A DNA stretch of 64,000 nt from Adineta ricciae (taxonomy: Eukaryota; Rotifera; Eurotatoria; Adinetida; Adinetidae): the NCBI GenBank assembly GCA_905250025.1, contig CAJNOJ010000072.1:321456-385455 (forward strand), in the 5' to 3' direction. The notes beneath the pieces are model-generated. The model worked only from the letters and a program-made list of their open reading frames with translations. It was not told the DNA's origin and did no database searches. The position numbers and the translations under genes are program-made. This document shows, piece by piece, positions 34,651 through 45,185 of this stretch (position 1 is its first letter; every line of letters begins with the position of its first letter).

Positions 34651-36287
34651 GATAGAACAAGAGAGAATCTATTCTTGTTGTTTATTTGTTAATAGAAATT
34701 TTATTGCTCAATCAATGTAAAGAGAAAAAAAACCAAACCGAACCTAATCGATAGGAATTTCGTAATAAATTTGAAGTTCAAATTAGCTTCGCTTACATAG
34801 TCATATTTCTCTTTTGCCTTTGTATGTGTCTACCTGGTGAATGAATGCATTTTAAATCTGATTTTCTACTCGACGACACCAACAGAGATATAAAATAAGT
34901 CGACTAAGACAGTCTGCGTGGAAAGCAATCATATTTTAATTATGCAATTTCATACTACAACTTGGAGAGTGAATTTTCTGTTTAGTTAATTAGTGAGGTA
35001 AGTAGCAAAGGATTGAATCACATGCAAAGAAAACAACCTTGAAAAACTGATGAAAGAAATTTCGTCGACTAATTGTGAAAATACAGAAAAACATGAAGAC
35101 AAAGAATAAGTATGATAATAGCATGCTTTATTTAATTGGCAATTAAGAGGTTGGCTGGTAGATAGGATGAATGTACTCAATGGAGATTGCTCTTAAAATA
35201 GAACAGTTGTTTGGACATCAATGTCTTAATGTGCGGTGCATCAGCCATTTATTGTTCTTTTTGTTCGTCGAAATGGATGTTTATCTATCTTGCCTGTAGC
35301 GCACTTAACAATATTTATGCTTAATTAATGTGTAGTTATTCGTTTATCGAGAAGATCGTTGATCGGATAAAAGAGAACTCGACGTTGATATTTGTAAATA
35401 CGAGATTAATAATTAGTAAGATTTCTCGAGGAAAAAATCGGGAATGTTAGGCATGACGTAAGATTGGGAAGTGTAAAGATCGATTGTTCCCTAATGATTA
35501 ACGGTTGAGTCAGTATAATTCATAGCATATGATGATATTCTGTGCTGAGAAAAGCAGTTGATTCTAATTGAGACTCATGCAAGGCTGTGTACATCGATCC
35601 AGATGGTTTTCTTCTTGTTATTGTCGTCGGAGTTTTTGATCGGAAGAGAAATTTTCTTTTTGCTTAACAGAATTAACTCACAGGATTTGATTAAACGAAG
35701 CGAAGTGAATTCTTCTTTTTCTGCTCAAGTCAAGAATGAGTCTCATTTGCATAAATTGATTATTTTGTTTCTCTGTTGCGCAACAGACGTGACAGTCTTC
35801 TGATTGAGACATTGTTTCGCAACAAACGTTTTCTTTAGAGAAAATCATTGATTAGGATGTCTGATGTGTTTTTTCTTCTTGCTGGATGTTTGTAAATCTC
35901 TAGTGAGTAATCTATTCATCTTTTCATTTGTGCGTGTGAATATGTCAACTTAGTTCAGAATTTCATTCATTTTACACATCAATCTCAAAGATATTTCGTG
36001 ATTCGATATTGAATAGCAAAATCAAGCACAATCATGGACGATGACGTGTTTCGGAAAATCGATTATTGAACAAGAAGGTCAATACCTATCTTTCTTTATG
36101 TATTACATATCGTGATAGAATCAGATTTTCATACTATGAAAAATGAATACGATGTTATCAAATCAAGAAAAGTCGTTTGACCTATGATATTCATTTTATT
36201 TGTTTGTTAAGACAATATTGACAACGAAATTACCGAGACAAAAGCAAACTAACAGGCAATCGATACGTATATTAACGAATCCTATGA
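34651..36287. other. Intergenic sequence with the right inverted-repeat arm
   Basis: No gene recognised. It contains the repeat arm 35391-35557 and a small imperfect direct repeat near 35777-35830 (GTTGCGCAACAGACG versus GTTTCGCAACAAACG). Confidence 0.5.
35391..35557 (-). repeat. Right arm of the 168-bp inverted repeat
   Basis: Reverse complement of 33510-33677; the spacer of about 1.7 kb contains the small membrane-protein gene. The flanks outside and inside the arm do not match those of the left arm. Confidence 0.85.
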
Positions 36288-37566
36288 TTAATTTTGACAA
36301 ATAATCGTATCCAATTCTGTTCTTTGAATTGATTGTTTCTTATTGAGTTTTTCTTCGGCTAATTTTGTGCCTTGAATTCGTGCGCGAATTTTCTCAAATG
36401 CAATTTGTCTGGATACTGATTGATCATCATCGAATGGCGAGAAGCCACAGTCATCTGTCGTACCCAACTGTTCTATTGGAATGTATTCTGCTGCTTCTAA
36501 AACTTGTTCGCATACTTCTTCGGGTGTTTCGACTTTTGGTTTTAATGGATCGGTAACACCAATGAAAACGCGCTGCCACGGTTGGATTGAATCGCGAATG
36601 CATGATAAAATTTCATGACGATTCGACGTTTCCGATGAGAATTGAAGAAAGAAATTTCCCACTTTCAAGTCAAATATTTCCGGAAGAAGTAGTAGATAAT
36701 TAACATCGATCGAATGATAACAACCTTTGTCACAACCTGCACAAACATGAACACCAAGTCGATGTCGTAAATTGCTCTCGAATCGATTTAAGAGTCGATT
36801 GTTGATTTGAACAAATTCTTGTAATAATCGTCCAGTAGGATCAACTTTCAGAGAAAATCGAGCTTCGGAAAAATCCAATTGAACTGAATGTGCACCGCTG
36901 GTAAAACATTTGCGAACATCGATTTCAGCTTCATTGATAAGATCGTTTAGAAACTGTTCACGAGTATAATTCGGAATTGTCTCTTGTGGGTAAACCATAG
37001 ACAATGCTGAAGGAGCGATAATAGCTTGTCTGAAAGTAGAAGACAACCTTCAATGTAATACAATCAAACAGAAATCCGACGTACTTTATTGGAAGATTCG
37101 TATACTTTTTCGCCTCGTCAACATATACATGAGCATAGGTTGTATAACGAAAAGGACTTTTGATAAGATGTGGTAATGATCTTCGATGACCATTGGAAAA
37201 AGTTAAAGCAAAATACTTTGATGAAAATGCATAATATTCATTTTTTAACCCGCAGATAGGATAGGTAAGAAATGAGGATTTAGTTTGTTCACCATCGGTA
37301 ATGATTTTTGAGCCCGTACGTTCCAATTCTTCAATTGTTGATCGAATAGCTTTAACTTGAAGAGCTTTCAACTCATTTCGATTCGTCGTATCACATGGAT
37401 ACATATGTTGAGCAGCGATTAATTCAATAGGTCGAGGTATAGAACCAACTTGCTCACTTCGAATGGTAATCTAATCGAAAAAGTTCATAGTGAAAAACAT
37501 GAAATGTAATAATATTTTCCTTGATTTTCAAGGACAAACCTTTTCTGATAGATGCTTATATGCCAT
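36288..37566 (-). CDS. Cobalamin-independent methionine synthase (MetE)-like protein, bacterial type
   Basis: MetE/UROD-superfamily barrel related to the C-terminal half of 5-methyltetrahydropteroyltriglutamate-homocysteine methyltransferase. Three exons (37540-37566, 37085-37470, 36288-37029) join in phase to 384 residues starting MAYKHLSEK. Motifs: SEQVGSIPRP near the start, ITDGEQTKSSF, VQLDFSEARFSLKVDPTGRL, GVHVCAGCDKGCYHSIDVNY (His and Cys in the zinc-site region), VFIGVTDPLKPKVETPEEVC and LGTTDDCGFSPF with its Cys. These are hallmarks of the bacterial single-domain branch. Metazoans normally use cobalamin-dependent MetH, so transfer is likely; the two introns show it is now a nuclear gene. 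Substrate is not certain. Confidence 0.85.
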
Positions 37567-38225
37567 TAGAATATGTTCAATCAAGAGCAAGTTACCTGAC
37601 TGACGTATATATATAAGTAGGAGATAATCATGAGGAAATTTGTTCAAATAGTTTTCTTTTCATTCCGAGATATTCATAATTGCGATGACGTCGAGAAAAG
37701 ATCTATTTGTAGACGTACATAGATTATATAAGCAGATAATAAAAGAAACTGGATCACAGGGCACTCTTATTTCTCTTAGAAAATACTTCTTTGAAAATTA
37801 AAAATACCTTTCCTTTTGAGTGAATGTAATAAGCGGCATTCAATCGAATTTCCTGTCATAGAAATGGAAGCAATGGCATTTTCTTGTCGAAAAGTTTATT
37901 TAGAGAAACGCAAGAACGTCTGCTGTCACTTCCGCAGCTAATGGCAAATCGACATTCAATATGAATTTCAAATATGTAAACATATTCCTGCAGAGCAAGT
38001 GAATATCACTGATGATAAGTTACCATAAAGTAAAATATCACAGTTTGATATTGTTTGAATGGGTATTCAAGTTACGCATTTATACCTGAAGAAACATTAT
38101 CAACCTTTGTACTTTTGCTCATAAGATTTTCTTCATAGACAGACTTTATTTGGAATAATAATCTGTTACAATCGTCATACATAGAAAGCATGGTCGTATG
38201 TCTTTTCTTTTGTTTATCATTGAGT
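37567..38225. other. Spacer between MetE-like gene and GPCR gene
   Basis: No gene recognised. This is the 5' flank of the MetE-like gene and the 3' flank of the receptor gene, which are on the same strand. Confidence 0.5.
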
Positions 38226-39199
38226 TTAATGTAAAGTCGTAGTAGGTATAATTCGCTGTCTCTTCCATGAGAAAAAGAGTATTTTGCACTCCTTTCGAAA
38301 AGAGCTTGAAGCAAGAAAATATATATAAAATGGTGTTGTATGAAAAATATAAATTAGAAAATTTCGTATGAAAAAACTAATAAATGATTCGATTTGAATG
38401 CGTTGTGTGCTTTTATTTGGAACATTGCTAGTCAATGTTGTATAAGCAATGCTCACTGGATTCAAAGCTGTACATGTTAGATAAACTATTACTTCAGCAG
38501 CTAAAATAGCTAAGAATTGTCGATCACGTTGATGTAAATGAACCTGTGTCGTATGAATCTAGATAGAAGAAAATCATTTGATTTCATGTATTCGTTTAGA
38601 TACCTTCTTACTTGTTTCAAATTACGCATTGTTAATATTCCAAATATCAGCATTAGCAAAGGTGGAATGAGACCAATGATGAAAATCGAATAGATTGAAA
38701 ATATGAGACTATATGTGCCGAACATTCCACATGAGCCATGTTGAATATCTTGATAAACAAGTATATGAATACAAATAATAAACCAGAATAGAATGATGGC
38801 AATAGTAGACCAACGAGCAAGTTTTATGTTACTCCATCGACGTATAGACGGACGACTACTGGACACCGCAAAACGATCGAAACATGCGAAAACAATCAAT
38901 ATTCGATCGATCATTAGAATAGCGTGCAGAGCATATTGACGCCATTTGCATAATGAAAGTGAAAGTGGCAAAGGATCAGGATGATCAAGTGCATAAACTA
39001 ATGGAATTATTCCTAAATTGATGCCAAGAATATTAAATAGAGATCCAACTCCAAGATATACAGAGCACGGATTGCGTCGGTGATTTTTATTTGAGAAAAT
39101 TAACAACGCAAGGAAATTGCCGATATTACCAAGAGCCAAATAAGTCGTCATACCGTAACGTATCATAGCAATTTGAATAGAAGGTAGAATCGACGTCAT
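38226..39199 (-). CDS. Rhodopsin-type G-protein-coupled receptor
   Basis: Two exons (38612-39199 and 38226-38558) join at LKQ|IHTTQV to give 306 residues with seven hydrophobic helices. TM1 contains TYLALGNIGNFLALLIF, with the conserved Asn. TM3 has a Cys at its start (SLCKWRQ) and ends in CFDRFAV, a DRY variant DRF. The second loop holds the partner Cys (HGSCGMF). TM6 reads FLAILAAEVIVYLTCTALNP, and TM7 ends in FYIYFLASSSFRKE in place of NPxxY. Short loops and a short tail resemble the peptide/chemosensory-like receptors that are numerous in rotifers. Ligand unknown. Confidence 0.8.
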
Positions 39200-40603
39200 A
39201 GTTGTTCTTTACTCGAAAGTTTGATAACAATAAAAGTTTTAAAAAACAAATGAAATAAGTGTTCGTTCAGTTGAAATCAGACTTTAAAACTGTCAGAATC
39301 TCATTGACGTCGTGCACTGATGGATGTTTTATTATTTTGGAAGGTTTTTACCATTAAATACAACTTATCACTGTCATGAGATAATCTTTTATTTAAAGGA
39401 TTTAATGCATTGATGGTATGTCAAGAACTTACCTGTGCACGAGATTCGACCGGATAGACTGTTAGTCTGACGGTAGGGATGCTCTCTCTCACACATAAGT
39501 TGTCGAAGGTGGTAACGATCTATCCTTTAATTCAAAATGCACTTTCAATAATGAAGACTTTCCAGCTGAACTCTTCATAATGTAAATCTATTGATGATTG
39601 CTATTGAACATACTTTTTCAAGAGTTGTCCTTGACAAAACAAAGCATTCGGTCAGGAAATGAATCTGATTCAAATTAATAATTCTCTTACACTACTATGA
39701 GATATGCTAACAAACAGAAAAGAAATGTGCAGTTGTTTGAACGAATAAACAGGATAATTCGATTGATGAAGAATTGAACTTTATAGTTGAGAAGTATTAT
39801 TCGAAGTTCTTGATAAATCTATAGATTAGTTACATCTGTGTATAAAAGGCTTGCTGTCTGACAACCTTATTCTGGTATAGAATAAAGTTGTTCTCGTTTG
39901 TCAGATGAGTTTAAATCGTCTAATCAAATTTAATAGAAATCAATAAAGACGAAAAGATGATTTCATCAAAATGTCGCGGGTTCATCTTATTTTAAACAGA
40001 ATTTTCATTATCTTCAGAAGATGATCTCAGTAGGGATCTTCCTGCAATGACTATTTCCTATTGTGAACAACCATGAATTTCTCATTCATAGTTATCACCA
40101 ACAAAATCTTCCGCTCTTCTTCCTAATAAAATAATGTCAATGTGGTTATCTTCATCCGTCCTCATTCTCAACGTATTTTTTCTCTGCAAAACTAATGATT
40201 GCTGATTTGATTTGTGCAACTAACAGGCGCAATGCAAGATGACAGACTAGAAAAAAAAACCTACCTGTCAATCAAAGAGTATTTTCTTAATTGACATAAG
40301 TGTTCGATTTATTAGATATTTAAGGTCACGTTCCAACAGCTCGTCTCAGCTATATTTTTATCGATTAGTATCAATATGAATTATCATAGGAATAAACAAT
40401 CTAATCGAAATAAATCAAAATGAAAATAGCTCGATACTTCATGTGCTATTGGCTTTGAATGCAATACACAAATATGAACTGTCAGATTAGACACTATATT
40501 GATACGGGAAAAAATCATAATACAAAAAAACAAGTAAGTCAAATTAAAACACCTTAACAAAAGAAAATAAGCTATAAAGTCATATGGTATAGATAAATCT
40601 TTT
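39200..40603. other. Intergenic, no gene recognised
   Basis: AT-rich sequence. It contains a TATAAAAGG element at about 39840 without a convincing reading frame behind it. It presumably includes the upstream region of the GPCR gene and the 3' flank of the first CD36-family gene. Confidence 0.45.
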
Positions 40604-42212
40604 TCACTGATTGATCGATGTCATTTGTTGCATTAACGGGTCTTCTTTCTGATGACCACCTCGTCGACGGCGTTCTTTTCTAGTTGCTCGTTTCGCTAAA
40701 CACTCCAAAATACCAATGATGAGAATAATTAGAAGTATAGCTGCTACCATAATAACCACTTTACCATGACGAATAGCAAGATGAACTAGTCTTAATTTAC
40801 CAATTGTAGCATCATCTATATTCACTTCTTGGTCAATCCATACTAACGGTATCATTCTTCGAACTCCACGACGTTTTGTTGGCGTAAGTTCTGATCCGTA
40901 TTCTGATTGTTTCATCGGATCAATAATTGCATCAATATTCAATTGAATACGATGGTGTGCTCGAAGAGGTGTACCAGAATAAGGTTCAAAATAAATCAAT
41001 GCTTCATGTTGATCACGAGTCGGTGTAAAACCTTCGATGTTCAGATTTTCCATTGTTTCGTTCGAAGCTCCATAGAAATGTGGTTTCGATAGAAAGACAG
41101 TATTGTCTGGTAATGTAGCTGATATACATTTGGAAACATCAAGTTTATCAAGCTCTGGACATGTATTTATATCACTGATATTTGTACATTGATCAAAATC
41201 AATAAATTTAATTACATATTCATGAACATCGATACCACTAAACATTGTAAGAACTCTATTGAATTTAACAGTAATTGGACGACAAAAATCTGCTTGAAAA
41301 ATATGCATAACTGGTTTATCAAAAAGCATCGGTACGAATGTAAGACCATCGTATATCGTCAGTGGGTATTTGTCGGGTGAAGAAAATGAAAACGGAACAT
41401 TTTCACTGGCAAATGAAAGTACCTGACCTTTTTCCATCAGACCTAAAAAGAAGAAAGATCTACTACAAATTGTGCCATAGATCAACAAGAACAATTTCTG
41501 CTTTTCTCGAATGAAAAGAACGTGCTGAATTACCTGATCTGATTGTAAAATTATACGATCGGCTACCATTGTATCGGTAGATAAATCCAGACTTAGCAGT
41601 GTTGGGTCCAGTCATCTTTTCTCGGACAGTTTCGAACAATGGTGAAGTAAAACCTTCTAATTGTTCAATCGCATTTCCGTAATTGAAAGCGTTATTTCCA
41701 CCCAAGTCAAAGAATGAACTTGCTGGTCTTGATTCGAATTGTGTTCGAAAAATGGCTCGAAGCAAATCAACAAATACACCTGTATCGTTGACAGCGGATG
41801 GTTCAAATTTGGTTGAATGACGATTGAACAAACGATAGATCGAATAACTCAATGCTTTATTATCATCCGACCATCGAACATCCTTTTTCGTGGCAAATAA
41901 ATGATAATCATAGGCGCGTGTTTCTTTCAATTGTATTGTTGTCGACGATGGATCGGTAACAATTTCCATTGCATTACTTATATTGAAAAGATGATAACCA
42001 CGAGTTATTGTCGTTGGCGGACTGAGCCATGTTTCAAAACCTTGACTATTTGGCTTTAATTCTACTATTTTTAAAACCTGACCAATGATAATTGGTTTTA
42101 AGTTAACACATAAATAGATTGCAGGAGCAAGGATAGCTATAGCAACGATCACTTCTATAAGGATTCGTTTGGTTAATTTCTTATTTCGTTGCGTATTCGA
42201 CGCGTTCGTCAT
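40604..42212 (-). CDS. CD36 / SCARB / LIMP-2 family scavenger receptor, copy 1
   Basis: Two-pass membrane glycoprotein of 505 residues; the family takes up lipids, lipoproteins or microbial ligands, or works in lysosomes. Exon 1 (41534-42212) starts MTNASNTQRNKKLTKR, has an N-terminal helix (ILIEVIVAIAILAPAIYLCV) and the family motif GFETWLSPPTTITRGYHLFN. Exon 2 (40604-41442) carries the Cys-rich core (FCRPITV, CTNISDINTCPELDKLDVSK, SKPHFYG) and EPYSGTPLRAHHRIQLN. The C-terminal helix (VVIMVAAILLIILIIGILEC) is followed by a basic tail. Several N-glycosylation sequons are present. Head-to-tail with a second copy about 750 bp upstream. Confidence 0.93.
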
Positions 42213-42959
42213 TTTGTACTTTGTATTATTAAAGTTCTCGTTCTTTTCTTGATAAATAGATGATAATGGTGATAGTGGTAGCAGCGAATATGTGCTCTTT
42301 GTAGGAAGAACGAAAAAGGAGAAAAAATACAAATTTGTTAAACACTGATAGTGGATGATGATTGCGTCTTTTTTGTGGTAGACTACAGCTGGTCATAACT
42401 GAAGATACAGTACTGCTTATCATATGAAAAGGAACGAAAAATATTTCATTCGTTCTCCTTCTTTTCAAACCATAAAATTCAAACTAGAATATGGTTGTTC
42501 GTCAATACTTACTTTCGATTAGACAAAAAAGCTTTTGTATATAATAGTTGAGGAAATAAAGAATCACATTTGCATTCGTTCTGTTCGATTGAAACATATG
42601 TTTCAGGCAAGGAACACTCCTCACACTTGTATTTACCAAACACATGAAATCGATTGTCTAATTATTACTACCCATTGTACATATTTGATCGGATGCATCA
42701 TTCGAACATGTCAGCGGGCTGTAATGAATAGTCCAAAAAATTCGATGTAGGACATGAAACTGGCTAGGAGATGTTTGAAAAGTTTCGGTGAGTATATGAA
42801 AAGTAGAATTTGAGTGAGAATGTATTTGTTCGATTTATTTCACACGAAAAAAGATAAAATGAATTCGTATGATAGAAAAAAAAAGAATAACGATCAAACT
42901 AACAACTAGAAAATGAAGACGTATTTTGGAAAAACACATTTCGGTTCAATTGAGGAGCT
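42213..42959. other. Spacer between the two CD36-family copies
   Basis: Contains the presumed promoter and 5' UTR of copy 1 and the 3' flank of copy 2. No gene recognised; short open stretches only. Confidence 0.5.
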
Positions 42960-44541
42960 TTAATGATAGATTAGAGTATCAGCCTTGACATAACCACTGT
43001 GTTTATTTCGATTGTTTCTGTTGCATAATCGCGGAACTAATTCCATAACAAGAATAAAACAAATGGATAATACAATCGCTAATCCAATAACAATTCGCTG
43101 TCCGTTATTCATAATAATCATGGCTTTCTGAAGATCTTTGACTTTGCTTTCATAGAGTTTTATATCCTGATCGATCCAAAATACGGGTATTAAACGTACG
43201 ACACCTTTGCGTTTTTTTATTGCTGTCCACTTAGCTCCATCCTCTTCTTTTCTGGCTGGATCAATGCTCGCTGCAACATTCAACTGCATCCGAAATGAAG
43301 CTTTCAACGGCGTACCAGAGTAAGGCTCAAAATAAACAACTGAATCATGTGCATCTGCAGATGGTTGAAAACCTTCGATATTCATTTCTTGAATTGTCTC
43401 GTTTTTACTTCCATAAAAATGCGCTTTGGACAGAAAGATCGTGTCCTCTGGCAAAGATGTTGAAATACATTTTGAAACATCAAGTTTCTGGACTTCTTCG
43501 CACGTACTTGTATCATTTGGGTTAGAACAATTGTTAACGTTAATAAATTTGACTCGATACTCGAATGCCGGTAGTCCAAAACGTAAATTGACGGTTTTCG
43601 AATACTGAAGAAGAACTGGACTGCAAAAATCTGAGTGGAAGATGTTCAGTACGGGCTTATCAAAAAGCATTGTTGGATATGTAACGCTATCATAAATTGG
43701 AAATGAATAATCGTGTGAAGTAGTTTCAAATGCAACGAGATCGCTTGAAAATGATTTCATTTGACCTTTTTTATCCAAATCTAAAGCAAAAATATCGGAG
43801 TACTGGAAACAACTAGAATAGAAGCGAGTACATCATACCTGTGTCTATCGACACACTGTATAATCGACTACCATTTTGTCGATAGATAAAACCTGACTTG
43901 TCCGTGTTTGGTCCTACCATTTTCTCTCGAACAGTGTCAAACAAAGACGAAGTATAGCCTTCTAGTAATTCTATTGGTTTTCCTTCAGGAAAGGGATTTT
44001 CACCACCAAGATCAAAAAATGATTGTGCTGGTTTAGCTTTTTCAAATTGTGTTCGAAAAATAGCCCGTACTAAGTCAATAAATGCACCAGTATCATTAAG
44101 AGACGATTCTTTAAATCGTTCGGGATCACGCGTAATCAGTCGAGAAACTTCATAATCAAGTTTAGTATTGTTGTCAGACCATTGAGTAATGTTTTTGATG
44201 GTTTTGATTTTGTATGTGTAAGCCGGTGTGTCTCGAACATGTATAGTCGTATCAGATGGATGAAGAGTAACATTTTCTGCATTTGTGACATTGAATAGAT
44301 AGTAACTTCGAGTTGTATCGACTGGTGGATCGAGCCAACTTTGTAAACCTTCTGTATCGGGTTGGAGTGTTACTTTACCGAAAATTCGTGGTTTAATCAT
44401 ATCTTTCAGAAGACTCCCTACGGGTACAAAAATTGTTGGTAGGATGAGTACAGCGCACACAATAACTTCGATAATCAATCTTCTGATTCTTCGTTTCCGC
44501 TGTTCATCGGGTGTGTATCGCTGATAACCGTTGGATGGCAT
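42960..44541 (-). CDS. CD36 / SCARB / LIMP-2 family scavenger receptor, copy 2
   Basis: 507 residues in two exons (43839-44541 and 42960-43780), with the intron at the same place as in copy 1 (after the FIYR-NGSR block), so the two arose by tandem duplication. It starts MPSNGYQRYTPDEQRKRR, with helix LIIEVIVCAVLILPTIFVPV and then GLQSWLDPPVDTTRSYYLFN. It shares LRAIFRTQFE-type and SLFDTVREKM segments with copy 1, the Cys core (FCSPVLL, CSNPNDTSTCEEVQKLDVSK) and EPYSGTPLKA. A C-terminal helix (IVIGLAIVLSICFILVMELV) precedes the tail. The copies are clearly diverged, especially in both termini, suggesting distinct ligands or locations. Confidence 0.93.
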
Positions 44542-45185
44542 TGTCAAGGTTTAGTTGAAACAATCGGTACTAAATGCATCGTTGTTCTTCTCCTTTTATA
44601 CACGATAATCTATTTTCTTACACGTAAAAGAAAAAAATTTATCATCCGACTGCACAGATACATCGTTTGCTGCCAGCTGGTGTGTGTACATGTTTGAGAA
44701 TCTATTTTTGTATCACATTCTTTCACTACAAGCAGAATTTTAATTCGAATGAAGAACGAATGTGCATGTGCACACAGAACAAGTTTCATGTTATCGAATT
44801 CCGAAAGAAATCTTGTTGAATGAAATGCTGTTCTGTAAATCTTTTCTTCACCGTTCGCTAGTCACGAATGATCAAAATATTTTCTCCAGAGTTTGTTCTT
44901 GCCGAATAAATGTTTCGCTCGTTATTTCAAGAATGTCAGAAAAAAACAATTCAAGGAAGGTATTTCCAGATGTACATCAAAAGAACTAGCCAGAACAGGG
45001 AATATTTTCAGTTAAATTGCTTTTCTGTGCCGTGCCCCTCACGATTTTTCTTCTGCGACATATGAGTAGATAATAGCAGCCAGTACTTTGAATTCTGATG
45101 GACGTCTTTTTTTAGTTTTTCAATGAGAAAACAAACAAAAAATGTTCTAGTTATTATAAACAACGAAATAACTTGTTGTTGGGTC
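44542..45185. other. Spacer, CD36 copy 2 to uS9m
   Basis: Holds the upstream region of CD36 copy 2 and the 3' flank of the mitochondrial ribosomal gene. No gene recognised. Confidence 0.5.

Noticed and set aside
38072-38314. 80-codon minus-strand frame near the GPCR 3' end
   Set aside because: It has no ATG start, overlaps the GPCR C terminus in another frame and lacks domain character.
39840-39900. TATAAAAGG element followed by a transcript-like segment
   Set aside because: No open frame or RNA structure could be supported behind it.
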